Shown here: piece after piece, positions 30,120-43,145 of the stretch | How the letters are laid out: the number at the start of each line of letters is the position of its first letter | Numbering within the stretch: the stretch's first letter is position 1 | Source: Protopterus annectens | Lineage: Eukaryota; Chordata; Ceratodontiformes; Protopteridae | DNA: 64,000 nucleotides | Direction: 5' to 3' | Assembly: GCF_019279795.1 (NCBI RefSeq) | Contig: NC_056725.1 | Location: forward strand, 1,607,344,554-1,607,408,553 | The notes under the pieces: model-generated | Seen by the model: the letters and a program-made list of their open reading frames with translations, nothing else | The model's database searches: none | Told to the model about the DNA's origin: nothing | Made by a program: the position numbers and the translations under genes

Positions 30120-32235
30120 ACCACCTTACATAATTGAATAATGTGACTATGCCTCTGTCCAGTCTGTGCCCCTGTCCACATGCAGCTGTCCAGATGTCTC
30201 TTGAAGAGAGTCAGTGAGGTACTCTGTCTAACATGAACTGGGATACTCTGCTAGAGTGTGAGATGCCTCTGAGTTATGACTCTGTCCCTTCAGCATGTCC
30301 TATACATGTATGTGCTGAGGTTCAAATCTTTAGCTCCCATGTTTCTGGTGGATGTGGATTGCTTGCAGTGGAGCATGTCTACCAAATCCTGATTGGACAT
30401 GGTCTTGTATGTCAGGCATAGGTCACCTGTGTATGTGGTATGACACTGAAAAAGCTTGGTTTTAGTTATTCTGGAAGTATATGACATGTGTTGTAGATCC
30501 CTGATCGTCATGGTAAGGTACTTGTGGGGTCTCTCCAGCTGCTGCAAGTGCTGGTTGAGGTACATACCAAATGGGGCGTTGTATTCAAGCATGGGCCTGA
30601 TAAGGGAGAAGTATAGTGGTACAATGACCTCCTATGGTCTGGATGGAATACCCTCCATGATAAGGTGGCCAAGATAGAAAGTCTGTCAAACAACTTTGGC
30701 AACATGGGTGTCAAATGAGATGTCACTATCTACATGTGTCCCCAGCTGTCTGATTTGTTTCCTGTACTCATTGGGTTGCTGTCTATGTACAGATCTGTGG
30801 GTACTGTGTTCCTCCCAAAGGGGATGGCTACACATCAGTCGCAGTCAGTTTTAGGCCATGAGTCCAGCACCAGCTATCTGTCAGTGTGACGGCAGTCTGT
30901 AGGATGTGTGTGCTGGCTGATGTATTCACTATGGTGCCCAGGTTGCAGTCATCTGTAAACTTTGTCGGCCACAACCCTCCTATGTTTGCTTTCACATCTG
31001 AAAAGTAAATACCAAATAAGAGAGGCCCCAGGACACAACCTTGTGGGACACCACTTGTGACTGGCTTCGAACCTGACAAGGCACCTGCAATGTTGACATT
31101 ATGGGTTCTGTTTCTGAGCCATTTTGCAACCTATGCTGTGACATATGGTGTTATATCTCAGCTGTTGAGCTTGTCTATGATGCCTGAGTGGGGTATTGTG
31201 TCAAAGGCCTTAGCCAAGCGCAGGTAGGTTGTGTGGACTGTGTAGCCCTCATCAATGGCTCTACTGACAGTTTCAAAGTAGTCAACTTGGTGCAAATCGC
31301 AGGATCTGCACTGTACAAAGCTGAATTGGGTGTGATCAAGGGTCTGTAGGACACCAATGTCTCTGTGTGGAAGCTCCATAATGACCCTTCACAAAGCTTT
31401 GCAGACAAGGCTGTTTAAGCTTGTGTGGTGGTAGCTGCCAGGGTCTGTGGAGGCATCTCCTTTGTGGAGTGGGACCACTGTTGCATCGCCAGTGTTCAGG
31501 TACAGATCCTGTAGCAAGGCTAAGGTTAAATAGGATCTGCATATACAGGTTTATCTCCATCTGTAGTTCACATAGCATGCAACTGGGGATACCATCAGGT
31601 CCCATTGATGCTGTGTACTGCCTTTGCTGACTGGCTCTCACATGGACATCCAGGATGACAGTGAGGTTACATACAGCTGTGATAACTATCATGTCTTGGG
31701 GGTGAGGGAGGGGTACATTGCACTGAACTGGTCTGCCAGGGTGTCAGTAATATCTGTCAGGTCCCTGGGATATAAGTTGTTGTGTACCAAATCTGAGCAT
31801 ATATGAGGGTTCCCACCCAGGCGTCAGACATAACTGAAGAAAGCAGTGTGGTTACCTTCATCGTCTGTGGTGATTTATGTCCCCAAGTTGAACTTGGGTG
31901 TCTTTATGTGAGAATGTAGCTTTCTACTACTGCTGATCACAGCTGCCTTACATTCTGGAGATGTAGCTCTGTCTTGCATTAGTATCCTTCATCTGTTATA
32001 CAGTTTGTTTATGGCTGGGGTCCACCAGACAGGCCACGTTCCTTTGGTGGTGAAGGTGTCATTCTCATTTGTGATTGCATGGTCCATGCTTACTCGGAGA
32101 TGTCCGTAGAAAGTGTCTGTGCAGGAGTCACCATTGCGTGTTGTGGTTTCCACTGGCCCAGTGGGCTTAATGGATACCATCTCAGTCGAAGTGTGAAGTC
32201 AGCTTCTGAGCTGTTTGTCACTATACCCTGGTATC
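30120..32235 (-). pseudogene. CR1 copy C
   Basis: - strand: KYLTMTIRDLQHMSY and YTGDLCLTYKTMS (30,592-30,290), GVPQGCVLGPLLFGIYFSDV and KFTDDCNLG (31,079-30,828), AKAFDTIPHSGII with FSFVQCRSCDLHQVDYFE (31,379-31,158), SMGPDGIPSCML (31,692-31,336) and WPVWWTPAINKLY near 32,010. It lies directly behind copy B in the same orientation but has no octamer tail, so it may be truncated by B or be a tandem arrangement. Many frameshifts. Confidence 0.78.
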
Positions 32236-32239
32236 ATAC

Positions 32240-33985
32240 TAGCACTGACACAGGTGTAAACAATTCCCAGAATCCATCAAACAAAATGGACATGCAGGCT
32301 TACAGATGCCCTAGGGGTAGCCTAGTATGAACCCATTATGATACAGATTGTACAGGACACTACAGTTAACCCCAAGGCTGTTGCAAATGATGGTAGTAAG
32401 CATGTTGTTGATTCCTGGATATGCTCCGGATCACACCGATATTACAAACAACATACCAGACACACACAGGTATGGCCAACATACATCCTGACATGTGCAG
32501 TGCAACCCCCCCCCATAATGCCAAATACCTTCCCCAGCAGACTGCCGCCTCCCTGACATTATGTCACCCTTACCGCAGTGCGTACCCAAAGAGCAGTGTA
32601 CAACAACAGTGGGTGTTCTCAACAAAGGTGTCTCCTGAATGGATAGGAAAACAACCACCACAGAATCATGAGAGGTTTGGTCTGCACAGCTATGGAAAGG
32701 ACCAGCATGTACCACAGACATAATGATATTGTGGATCTATTGACACCCGACCCTACCCAGTGTGGGTTTACAAAGTGCAGACCCCACCCCTAAACATGTG
32801 TGACTCAGTTGAAACAGTACTTGAAGTCAGTGATGAGGGCAATGTGGTCCACACAGTGTAGCCGGACCTTGCAAAGCCTTCTGTACAATACCCTATGTGT
32901 TCCGTATAGATTTGCTCACCAGCTGATATATACACCCCAATGTCATGGGAGGGTTGCAAACCAGACCAACGACAGAACTGACATGGTCAGACATGCAGCA
33001 GCCATGTCAGACTACAAACCACATATAACAGGCATCCCACAAAGCTTGGTCCTGGGACCTTCACCATCTGGTATATATGCCCCATAGGTACAGGCCAACA
33101 AGTAAGGACTGTGCTGGAACATGTTTGTAGAGGACAACAAGCCGCCTGACATATCTGATACACCAGCTGACACAAGCATCCCATAAAGGGCCACATAGAA
33201 ACAGACAGCTGGTGCCATAGCCATGTCAGCATGTTAAATGGTGAAAACAGTATAGTCAGCCTCTGTGGATAATCCAGTAAGTGACCACCAATTCCCACAT
33301 AGGTGTCGACCCATGACATTCCTAACATGTAATGCCAGAATGGGGACACAAGGTGATAGATATCCTGCATTGGACAAAAATGTGGCTGTAGGGTTAACAG
33401 CAACAATCCATATACCAACCTAATCATGAGGGTTATGACATCTAGCTAAGGGGAGGTCATTGTGGTTTTGCAGTTATCTTTCAGCAGCATTACAAATGAC
33501 CACAACAGCGCCTGTGTGGTGTACCTCAGCAGATAGATTCAGCAACTGTAAAGTCCACAACAGTACCTCACCAGGAGTATCAAAGAGCTGGAACACATGT
33601 AATGTGTCGCCTGATTAAACAGAATGCAGTTACACACACTGCCATGCTGGCCACCCAGACACAAGCTGTGCCTGATGTAGAAAGCCATGTCCAAGCTGTC
33701 AGCAATGCACATGCCGTACCTTGTACAATGTGAATGGCAGGAGATATGCACATGAGGGACCTGAACCCCAGCACTGACATATATAGGACAGGCTGTACTG
33801 CATTATCCAAAACACAGAAGCCACCCCACACATGAGTAAACTAACACTACAGGTTGTCCATAAAGACACTGGTTGAGTCCCTCAACAGGAATCCTAATGA
33901 GTGGATGGGAGATGGGAGGTTTACCCTGGGTATCAATGTTATGTCACAGGTAGACAGAGGCACAGTATACTAAACAAGACATATG
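32240..33985 (+). pseudogene. CR1 copy D, very degraded
   Basis: A short CR1 3' end lies at 32,270-32,335 (GATGCCCTAGGGGTAGCC then TAGTATGAACCC). From about 32,340 come weak + strand CR1 blocks: DSVETVLEVSDEGNVVHT-like, TGIPQSLVLGPSPSGIY at 33,030-33,082 (the RT SGVPQGSVLGPLL block), and a 3' region at about 33,895-33,985 matching the CR1 UTR (GAGTGGATGGGAGATGG). At least two pieces are fused. Frames are short. Confidence 0.6.
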
Positions 33986-33989
33986 ACAT

Positions 33990-35400
33990 GTCAAACTACT
34001 TACAATGTGTTGATGGACAAACACATTCTCCGACTAGCATTAGGTCAAGATACCTCTTGAACACAGCCAGCAAGGTGCTCTGCCTCAAATGGACCAGGAT
34101 TGTATTCCACAGCATAGGGAGTCTCCGGTGATAACTCCATCCCTACAACATGTCCAACATACATCCCTGCTAAGGTGTCAGTCACCTGCACTAGTGGTTC
34201 AGGTGGATCTTCTGAGTCTGAGGTGGAGCATGTCCATTAATCTCTGTTTGGACATGGCCTCGCATGTCAGGCACATGTCACCTCTAAGCAGACGGTATGT
34301 GAGTGAATAGAGTGTGAGTGTCTTCAATCTGGCAGCATATGACAGCTGTTGTGGTTCCTTGATCCTTTAGGTGGGGACAGTCAGGGTGTCTCCAATTGCT
34401 GCAGATGTTGGGTGAGATACAGCCAGAATAGGGCATTTGACTTGATCACCGGTCTGATAACTGAAGAGTACAGGGAACAATGACTCACTAGATCTGGATG
34501 TGAATCCCATCCTTATCAGGTGGGCAATGTAGAAGGTCTTCCTAGCCACTTTAGCAATGTGAGTCTGAGAAGAATGGCGACTGTCAACCTGGGTCCCCAG
34601 GTCCGTGATAACCTCCTCTGTGCTTAGAGGATTGCCACCAATATGGTAGCTTGGGGTCACCTTGCTTTTCCTGAAGGGTATGTCTACACATGTTGTGCAC
34701 TCTGACTTCAGGCCATGGCCCTGGCACCAGCTATCAGTTACTGTGAGTCCCTTCTGAAGGATATCTGTGTGTGATGCACTGTCCACTATGGTGCCCAGTG
34801 TGCACTCATCTGCTAACATTGTCATCCAAAGTCCTCCCATGTTGGCCTGTTCTCATGGGAAGTACATGACAAACAATGGTGGCCAAGGACTGAGCCCTGT
34901 GTGACACCACCTGTGACCAGCCTGGAGTCTAACATAGTGCCAGCAACTCTAACCCTGTGGGTCCCGTCCTTAAGCCAGTTTGCAACCCATCTTGTGACAT
35001 ATGGGTTTACATTTCAGTTGTGAGGTCTTTCCACAATACCTGAGTGGGGTATTGTGTTGAAAGTGTTAGCAAGGCCAAGGTAGGTTGTATGGACTGCCTT
35101 TCCCCAACAATGGCCTAAGTGACCAATTTGAAGATGTCAACCCAGTACAAAAGGCATGATCTGCCCCTGACCAAGCCAAAATGGGATGGGTACAATGTCT
35201 GCATGTCCCCATATCTTTGTTTATGAGCTCAATTATGATCCTCTCCATAGATTTGCAGACTACACTTGTTAAGCTTATGGGGCAGCAATTAACAGGGTCT
35301 GTAGAGGCACTGCCTTTGTGCAGATGTGCACAACTGGACCTTAACCAGCCTGTTGTGCACACTATGGAAATGTAAATCAGTGATAGGACTGAAGCCCAGG
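33990..35400 (-). pseudogene. CR1 copy E
   Basis: - strand frames 34,840-34,367 (GLWMTMLADECTLGTI, the decayed FADD box; VIPFRKSKV-like; VITDLGTQVDSRHSS; FYIAHLIRMGFTSRS) and 35,362-35,066 (YRPISLTS-like CCPISLTSVVCKSMERII; KGSPYNLPWPC). It meets copy D tail to tail near 33,985. The endonuclease is missing. Confidence 0.75.
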
Positions 35401-35700
35401 ATACTGACCACCACAGTGAAAGTACTGAAACACTACACTAGACAGTGCTACAGTGTTAGGTCAGTATGAGCGGATGTTGACAATTGTGTGCAAAGTATCC
35501 CATGCAAAACCTGCAGGCACAGTATACTCCCAGTTTTGTTCACACAAAAAGCATTCGGACAGTAACTACACAACATGGCACAGAACACACAACCATAAAC
35601 TGGAGGTATTTGTTGAAGGTCACACTCATCCACAAATGTGATGGGCTGCAGAGTTCAACATATGTAAAGCCCACACTGGGCATGCTCACACACTTAGATA
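35401..35700. other. Unassigned stretch
   Basis: No gene or clear repeat. A piece near 35,690 (ACACTTAGATAAATGAGACATC) leads into the SINE array. Confidence 0.3.
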
Positions 35701-38100
35701 AATGAGACATCTTTCACACAACATGCCACAGGAAGGCTGAACTGGGCATGCTCACACACTTGGTCCAAATGTTACCCCTAGCAAATGTGAAAACACACCA
35801 GAGGATGGTCGTCCCCCTGTCTAGACACTGATCATGTAAGCACCCTATAAGTATATTGGAGAAAAGGATTCTCTCAGTAATCCGAATAGCGTGCCGTGCT
35901 AATGCGTCCGTCTCTAGTGTCATAACATAGTTAGGTAGGGGTTTGAATCCAGCAGGTGGCAAGTGTGTGTGAAGGGGGTAAGTGTGTGTGTAAGTGTGTA
36001 TGAAAGAAACATCCCTTTTGGCAACTGGGAAAACACACCACAGGATGATCATTCCACTTTCTAGACTCTGATGATGTCAGCACCCTATAAGTATATTGGA
36101 GCAAAGGATTCTCCCAGTAATGCAAATAGTGCGCCGTGCTAATGCGTCCATCTCTAGTGTCATAACATAGTTAGGTAGGGGTTTGAATCCAGCAGGTGGC
36201 AAGTGTGTGTGAAGGGGGGTAAGTGTGTATGAAAGAAACATCCCTTTTGGCAACTGGGAAAACACACCACAGGATGATCATTCCACTTTCTAAACTCTGA
36301 TGATGTCAGCACCCTATAAGTATATCAGGGGAAAGGACTTTCCTCAGTAATGCGAATAGCGCGCTGTGCTAATGTGTCCGTCTCTAGTGTCTTAACATAG
36401 TTAGGTAGGGGTTTGAATCCGGCAGATGACAAGTGTGTGTGAAGGCGGTAAGTGTGTGGGTATGAAAGAAACATCCCTTTTGGCAACTGGGAAAACACAC
36501 CACAGGATGATCATTCCACTTTCTAAACTCTGATGATGTCAGCACCCTATAAGTATATCAGGGGAAAGGACTTTCCCCAGTAATGCGAATAGCGCGCTGT
36601 GCTAATGCGTCCGTCTCTAGTGTCTTAACATAGTTAGGTAGGGGTTTGAATCCGGTATATGACAAGTGTGTTTGAAGGGGGTAAGTGTGTGGGTATGAAA
36701 GAAACATCCCTTTTGGCAACTGGGAAAACACACCACAGGATGATCATTCCACTTTCTAAACTCTGATGATGTCAGCACCCTATAAGTATATCAGCGGAAA
36801 GGACTTTCCCCAGTAATGCGAATAGCGCTGTGCTAATGCGCCCGTCTCTAGTGTCTTAACATAGTTAGGTAGGGGTTTGAATCCGGCAGATGACAAGTGT
36901 GTGTGAAGGGGGTAAGTGTGTGGGTATGAAAGAAACATCCCTTTTGGCAACTGGGAAAACACACCACAGGATGATCATTCCACTTTCTAAACTCTGATGA
37001 TGTCAGCACCCTATAAGTATATCAGGGGAAAGGACTTTCCCCAGTAATGCGAATAGCGCACTGTGCTAATGCATCCGTCTCTAGTGTCTTAACATAGTTA
37101 GGTAGGGGTTTGAATCCGGCAGATGACAAGTGTGTGTCAAGGGGGTAAGTATGTGGGTATGAAAGAAACATCCCTTTTGGCAACTGGGAAAACACACCAC
37201 AGGATGATCATTCCACTTTCTAAACTCTGATGATGTCAGCACCCTATAAGTATATCAGGGGAAAGGACTTTCTCCAGTAATGCGAATAGCGCTGTGCTAA
37301 TGCGTCCGTCTCTAGTGTCTTAACATAGTTAGGTAGGGGTTTGAATCCGGCAGATGACAAGTGTGTGGGTATGAAAGAAACATCCCTTTTGGCAACTGGG
37401 AAAACACATCACAGGATGATCATTCCACTTTCTAAACTCTGATGATGTCAGCACCCTATAAGTATATCAGGGGAAAGGACTTTCCCCAGTAATGCGAATA
37501 GCGCTGTGCTAATGCGTCCGTCTCTAGTGTCTTAACATAGTTAGGTAGGGGTTTGAATCCGGCAGATGACAAGTGTGTGTGAAGGGGGTAAGTGTGTGGG
37601 TATGAAAGAAACATCCCTTTTGGCAACTGGGAAAACACATCACAGGATGATCATTCCACTTTCTAAACTCTGATGATGTCAGCACCCTATAGTATATCAG
37701 GGGAAAGGACTTTCCCCAGTAATGCGAATAGCGCTGTGCTAATCGTCCGTCTCTAGTGTCTTAACATAGTTAGATAGGGGTTTGAATCGCAGATGACAAG
37801 TGTGTGTGAAGGGGTAAGTGTGTGGGTATGAAAGAAACATCCCTTTGGCAACTGGGAAAACACATCACAGGGTGTTCAGTCCACTTGCTGAACTCTGGTG
37901 ATGTCAGTACTCTATAACTATATCAGGAAAGGACTTTCCCCAGTAATGCGAATAGCTGTGCTAATGTCCGTCTCTAGTGTCTTAACATAGTTAGGTAGGG
38001 GTTTGAATCCCGCACATGACAAGTGTGTGTGTAGGGGGTAAGTGTGTATGATTGATATATCCCTTTTGGCAACTGGGAAAACACACTACAGGATGCACAT
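35700..38100 (+). repeat. Ten-unit tandem array of a tRNA-like SINE (~232 bp)
   Basis: The block GGGGTTTGAATC recurs at about 35,938, 36,178, 36,410, 36,645, 36,876, 37,107, 37,339, 37,550, 37,782 and 38,000: nine intervals of 211-239 bases. Each unit reads GCGAATAGCGCGCTGTGC (weakly A-box-like), TTTGAATCC (B-box-like), a GTGTGTGAAGGGGG stretch, CATCCCTTTTGGCAACTGGG and TCTGATGATGTCAGCACCC. Units 3-8 are nearly identical; the outer ones diverge and units 7, 9 and 10 are shortened. Tandem amplification of a SINE is unusual. Short - strand frames inside are by-products. Confidence 0.88.
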
Positions 38101-38600
38101 ACCCATTTCTAAACGATATCACAATTATGTATGGCTTTTGATTACAGACATGCCATGTGTGTTGTGCACACACAGAATGCCCATGTATGTGGGTTGTCCC
38201 TCACAATAATGCATGACATTGATTACACCGGTTATGGCAATGAACACATGATGTATGTGTGTGCCAAATACACATATGTACCTGTGACTTTCAATAGTTA
38301 CCATGTGTGATGCCTGCCACATGTGAATACATGGTATTTGCACAGGGTAACATTATGACCGTGGTCTTCTGTGCAGATGCTGCATGTGGGATGTGTATAT
38401 ACAGTGTGAGATGTAGATGCTATCAGCCTAGTAGTGAGGGATGCACACCTGGTCTGGGGCATAAGGTCTACATGTTGTTAATGTACAGGAGCTGCATGTT
38501 TTCACCTGTTGTGGGAGTGGTAAGACAGTATTCCATAGCAATGCAGTGACTGCATGCTAAGAACCATTCAGCTAGGGTGTTGTAGATACACTTATTCATT
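38101..38600. other. Unassigned CA/TG-rich stretch
   Basis: About 500 bases of mixed CATGT- and TGTGTG-rich sequence. No gene or repeat boundary seen. Confidence 0.3.
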
Positions 38601-38605
38601 AGCAT

Positions 38606-38990
38606 TCAGTAATTTGTCGGAATCCCTGGTGAGGGTCTGATGCCAACCAAGGTCAGGGGTCTACCAGCCTGTGTCACTTGCTCAGTGATCCCTTCCATGT
38701 TCCCTATCACGTATCCCGGTGAGCGACATCCCATATCAGCTGTGGTGGCATGGACAATGACTGAGTCATATGTGTCCATGCATCTGACTGACTTGTATGT
38801 TGTTGTTACAGTTTGGCCATGTGTTTCCATCTCATACATGTGATGTACATCAATGGGTAGGGAATAGGGTTGACTGTGTACATGTGGCAGCTGTGACATT
38901 ACTACATGACACACATATTCCACAACTGTACCATAGAGGTGACTGACAACTGACCTTTGCACATGCTACCAGAGTATTGAGATTACATTG
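38606..38990 (-). pseudogene. CR1 esterase fragment
   Basis: The - strand frame 38,962-38,606 gives TYDSVIVHATTADMGCRSP, matching the block III region of the esterase in copy A (YDSVIVHVGVNDLRYTS) with GVND decayed to TTAD, followed by EQVTQAGRPLTL and PSPGIP, which match HVTQTGMTLPM and PSPSMIP. An isolated ORF1 piece. Confidence 0.7.
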
Positions 38991-39019
38991 GTGATTGACA
39001 GCACATAGGGCCAATGGTG

Positions 39020-41240
39020 AAAAAGAGACATAGGTCCATAGGTTCGTACAGGGATATCTGCCCAGGGCATGTATCCACCTAGCCAGAATGTGTGCCTTTC
39101 AACATGCATTGTGAATCTGTCTTGCTATGCCCTTTTCCAAGGTTAGTATACTGTGCCTCTTTCTCACAGTGACACATAAGTGATACCCAGGGTAACCCTA
39201 CAATGTCACATCCAGTCATTAATATCGCTCTTGAGGATAGTCACTGAGTCAGTCCGCCTAACCTCTATTGGGATAATAATCAGGAATGAAGGGTGCCTCT
39301 GAGTTGTGAATGTGCCCCTCCACCATGTCCTATGTATATCACTCCTGAAGTTCATGTATTTCCAGCGTGTATCCTGGTGGGATCTGGATATTCTGAGATG
39401 CAGCATGGCCATTACGTGAGGGTATGACCTGGCCTTCTATGTAAGGCACAGATTGCCTATGAAGAGGCAGTATGTCACTGAGTAGAGCTGCTGCTACTTT
39501 AACCAGTCAGTATGTGGCATCTGTTTGAGCACTTTGATCACCTTGTCGAGGTACATATGTAGTAGCCCCAGTTGCTGCAGGTGTCTGGTAAGGTGCATGC
39601 CGACAGGTTCATCATAGTCAATTATGGGCATGATGAGGGATGAGTAAAGGGCACAATGTCCTCCCTGGCCTACATGTGGATCCCATGATGATGTGGCCCA
39701 TATCACATGCTTACCTAACCACTTTGTCCATGTTGTTGTCAAATGGTAGGATGCTATCAACCTCGTGCCCCAAGGTCCATAATTCCTAGGTCTGCACTTA
39801 CTGGATTAACACATATGTGGTACATTGTGGTCATTTACTGTTTGACAAAGGGATGACTATACTCTTTCTGTCATTCATGTTGAGGCCATGGCTGTGGCAC
39901 AAGTCGTGTGTTTGCAAGAGTCCCTTTTGGAGGATGCGTGTGTTAGCTGTTGAGTTGATTATGGTGTTTGGTCTGCAGTCACCTGTGACGTGCTGAGCCA
40001 CAGTACTTCCATGTTGGCCTGTACCTATGACAAATATATAATGAACATGACAGCCCCTAGGGCTTTGCCTTGTGGGACACCACTTGTACCAGGTTGGAGG
40101 CTGACATGGCTCCAGCAATTCTACCATGTGTGTTCTGCCCTTGAGCCACTGTGCAATACCCATAGTGACATAGGGGTTAATATGTACACTGGTGAGCTTC
40201 CCTAGAATGCACAAGTGGGGTATTGTATCCAAGGCTTATGCAAGGTCCAGGTAGGCTGTGTGGACCTCCTACCCCTTGACAGTGGCCTTGGTGACTGTTT
40301 CAAACAAAGCAAACAGGTTTGATAGGCAGGATTTGCCATTGACAAAGCCAAACTGTGTATGGTGACATGTCTGTAGGTCCACAATATCTAGATATGTGAG
40401 GTTCTTGATGATTCTTGCCATAGCTTTGCAGACAAAGCTAGTCAGACATATGGGGCAAGTAGTGTCCAGGATCCGTGACGGCACCACCTGCATGTTGAGG
40501 GACCACTGTTGCTGTATGCCACTCTCTGGTCACATATCATGTATTAAGGCTGGGATTGAACAGTGGTGTTATGTCTGGGTGTAGCTCTTCTTGTGGTTCA
40601 TGTAGGACACAGCCTGGGACACTGTCTGGTCCCATTGATGCAGTGTTTACTGCTTTGGGAAGGGCATCTCTTACCTGAGCATCTGTGATGTCAGGGGAAG
40701 CACTGTGATGCGAGACATATGTTCCCTTTTGGTGTGGTGGGAGAGAAGGCAGCATTGAACCTGTCCACTAGGATGATGGCAATGTCTGTGTGTTTTATAT
40801 TTTGTGTGACATATTGTATTACCTCTGAGCATATCTGGGTAGTACCACCCAGGTTACTAACATAACTACAGGCAGCCTTGTGATTATCCTCAGTGGCTTG
40901 TGGAATCCTCTCTCAAAGATGGCCTTAGACAATCATATGGGTGCCTGTAGTTGTCTTCCAATACTCATCAGTGGTGCCTTCACATTTTGGGAGGTTGTTG
41001 TATCATGTAGTGGCGCCATCCTTCTATTGTATAGTGTGTTTATGGCTGGTGTCCGTGCCCAGGACATCTGTCTTTGGAGAATTGGGTCATGCTTTCATAT
41101 GTGGCTTCATGATCCATGCATTCCTGAATGTGTCCACAGAATGCCTCTATACAGGTATCTGCAGTCTGGTCCATATTTTCAACAGGCCTTGGGCCTTTGA
41201 AGGCTTCCACATCATTTATGAGGGGTGTGCACTTGCTTGA
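39020..41240 (-). pseudogene. CR1 copy F
   Basis: The tail variant ACGAACCTATGGACCTATG is read on the - strand at 39,027-39,047. Upstream come MALHLR-like C-terminal pieces (39,412-39,206), YLDKVIKVLKQMPH (39,760-39,494), decayed DTIPHLCILGKL (40,232-39,831), FGFVNGKSCLSNLFALFE and ICLTSFVCKAMARII (40,493-40,269), SMGPDSVPGCVLHE (40,755-40,537) and the interdomain region with TPLINDVEAFKGPRPVE (41,291-41,040). The FADD box is not recognisable. Old and frameshifted. Confidence 0.73.
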
Positions 41241-41249
41241 CATGAGCAG

Positions 41250-41660
41250 TTGACAGGCGTGCGCACTCCAGACAGAGCAAGGGAGGGTCACAGTCAGCTA
41301 CCTGTTGGGACGCACCTCCCTGGACCACATGGAAAGAGACACAGAGGAGCTCTTACAGCACCCTCTCAAACTCAGGTCTCCCACACAGCCTTCATGCTGA
41401 CACAGGAGAGTTTAGATTACTCTGCAAACACCATCATACTGGGTGATGCCAGCTACCCAAACATAGACTGTGTACATTACACAGGCCACAATACCCAAGC
41501 TCTAAGATTCCCATTGATCAGACATTCTTTGGCTATGGAACAGGTAACCAACCTTCCCACAAGAGGGGCAGATATACTAGAGCTGATCTTTACAAACATG
41601 AGTAAAAACTAATCACCACTGGGAGTATATCCCTCATTGTTGCAATCAAACCATATACTA
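41250..41660 (+). pseudogene. CR1 copy G, endonuclease fragment
   Basis: The + strand frame 41,250-41,612 contains SANTIILGDASYPNIDCVHY (the LGDFNYPxIDW core, with FN to AS), VTNLPTRGADILELIFTNM and flanks as in copy B. It abuts copy F in opposite orientation. The sequence just upstream resembles the esterase end (SLDHMERDTEEL-like), so endonuclease and ORF1 pieces are fused with a deletion. Confidence 0.65.
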
Positions 41661-41729
41661 ATCACACTGGTGTTCTGGATCCCCCACATATGCAAACCTC
41701 CAACACATTGATGTGTGTGTGTGGGAAAT

Positions 41730-42300
41730 GTCCCTATTAGCAACCGTGACAGTATCGTACAGGATGCAGATCCCCCTTTTGAAATAGTGATGATGTCAGG
41801 ACTGTATAACTATATCACCTGTAGTAAAGTCCTCCAGTAATTTGCATAGTGCGCTCTGCTAATGTGTCTTTCTTCAGTGTCATAACGTAGTTAGGTGGGG
41901 GTTTGAATCCTGCAAAGGGAATGTATGAGTGTGGTTTATGTGTGTGCACTATGCTGGGAGAGTTAACTGCCTGTTGCCAACTGGGAGAACACACTACAGG
42001 GTGCACATCCCTCCTCCTACACACAGATGATGTCAGCACCCTCTAAGTACAGCATTAGTAAACGTTTCTCCAACTACTGCAAATAGCACACTCTGCTAAT
42101 GTGTCTGTTTCTACTGTCATTGCACAGTTAGGTGTGGGTTTGAACCTTGCAAATGGAAAGTATGTGTTTTACTGTTGGTGGGGTTAGTGTGTGTGCACAA
42201 TGATGGGGTGGGATGTGGCTTTTGCCACATGGGGCTATGCACTGCAGGGTGGTCATTACCCTTAACAAGCAGTGATGTTGATAGCACCCTATACAAACAA
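41730..42300 (+). repeat. Diverged units of the tandem SINE
   Basis: Two units, with GGGTTTGAATCCTGCAAA near 41,897 and GGGTTTGAACCTTGCAAA near 42,135, plus shared CAGGATGCAGATCCC-like, TGATGTCAGCACCCT and GCATAGTGCGCTCTGCTAATG blocks; part of a third follows. They are clearly older than the array at 35,700-38,100. About 3.6 kb of CR1 and unassigned sequence separates the two arrays. Confidence 0.75.
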
Positions 42301-43145
42301 AACTACAAAACAGAAGGTGTTGGTACTGATAACACATGTAAGGTAACACTTGTTCAAGTAATGTCCACAAAACGGAGTAGGATAATAAAACATTTCTTTT
42401 ATTCTATACAGACAACATGACTACAGACAACTAAGTGCCAGTACTCAGTATAGTGTTACATGCTACTTGAACATGCACATGTACCGAATATACCTAGATA
42501 GTGTTCTGAAGCCTGAATGTGGCGAGTGTGTGGATGTGGGATGTGTCTGTGTGTGCATTTCCGTATGGGAAGCATGTTTGCTGTGGCAATCAGGGTACTA
42601 CAGTACCTGATGCACATTACATCTTCCAACTGATGAGGTTGCCTGCACCCTGTGAGTACAGGTAGAGAAGGGGATGCCAGTAGTAAACAACATAGTGCAC
42701 TTCTGAAATGTGTACCTGTCATGTATCAACAGCTACTCATGTAGGGTGATAAATAATGGGAATGGCAGGTGAGCGTGTGCATGTGTGTGGGTAGCAGGGT
42801 GTGTATAAATGCATGTGTGACAGAACAGATACATGTAGCTGAATCTACATAACAGCACAAGATGCACATAGTCATAGTCAATGTTAGCATGTGATGGTGT
42901 GCAGCAGGTACACTTTTTTAGGTAGTATGGGTGCAGATAACAATTGAGGACATTCATACAGTTACTGCAGCAGGACTGATGGGATATACACACATTTATA
43001 CTGCAACACACAACAGTTACCAACATGGTACTACTTATACACATCTATGTAGTCACCCTGTGCATCAGCAACGTGTTTACCTTTACCTGCACCGATGTTG
43101 TAGTATGCAGGAGGTGGCACAGTGTCATCATATGCACAGGGTGTG
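42301..43145. other. Unassigned stretch downstream of the Myb-like gene
   Basis: No gene. GTGTGTGTAT and ATGTGTGTGC simple-sequence patches are frequent. It may be the 3' UTR of the gene on the - strand to the right. Confidence 0.3.

Noticed and set aside
35714-37638. Repeated ~60-112-residue frames on the - strand
   Set aside because: They arise once per unit of the tandem SINE array and have no independent coding evidence.
35700-38100. CRISPR-like regular repeats
   Set aside because: Units are 232 bases, contiguous without unique spacers, in a eukaryotic context.
41038-41240. + strand frames as a gene
   Set aside because: They are antisense to CR1 copy F, whose - strand protein blocks are recognisable.
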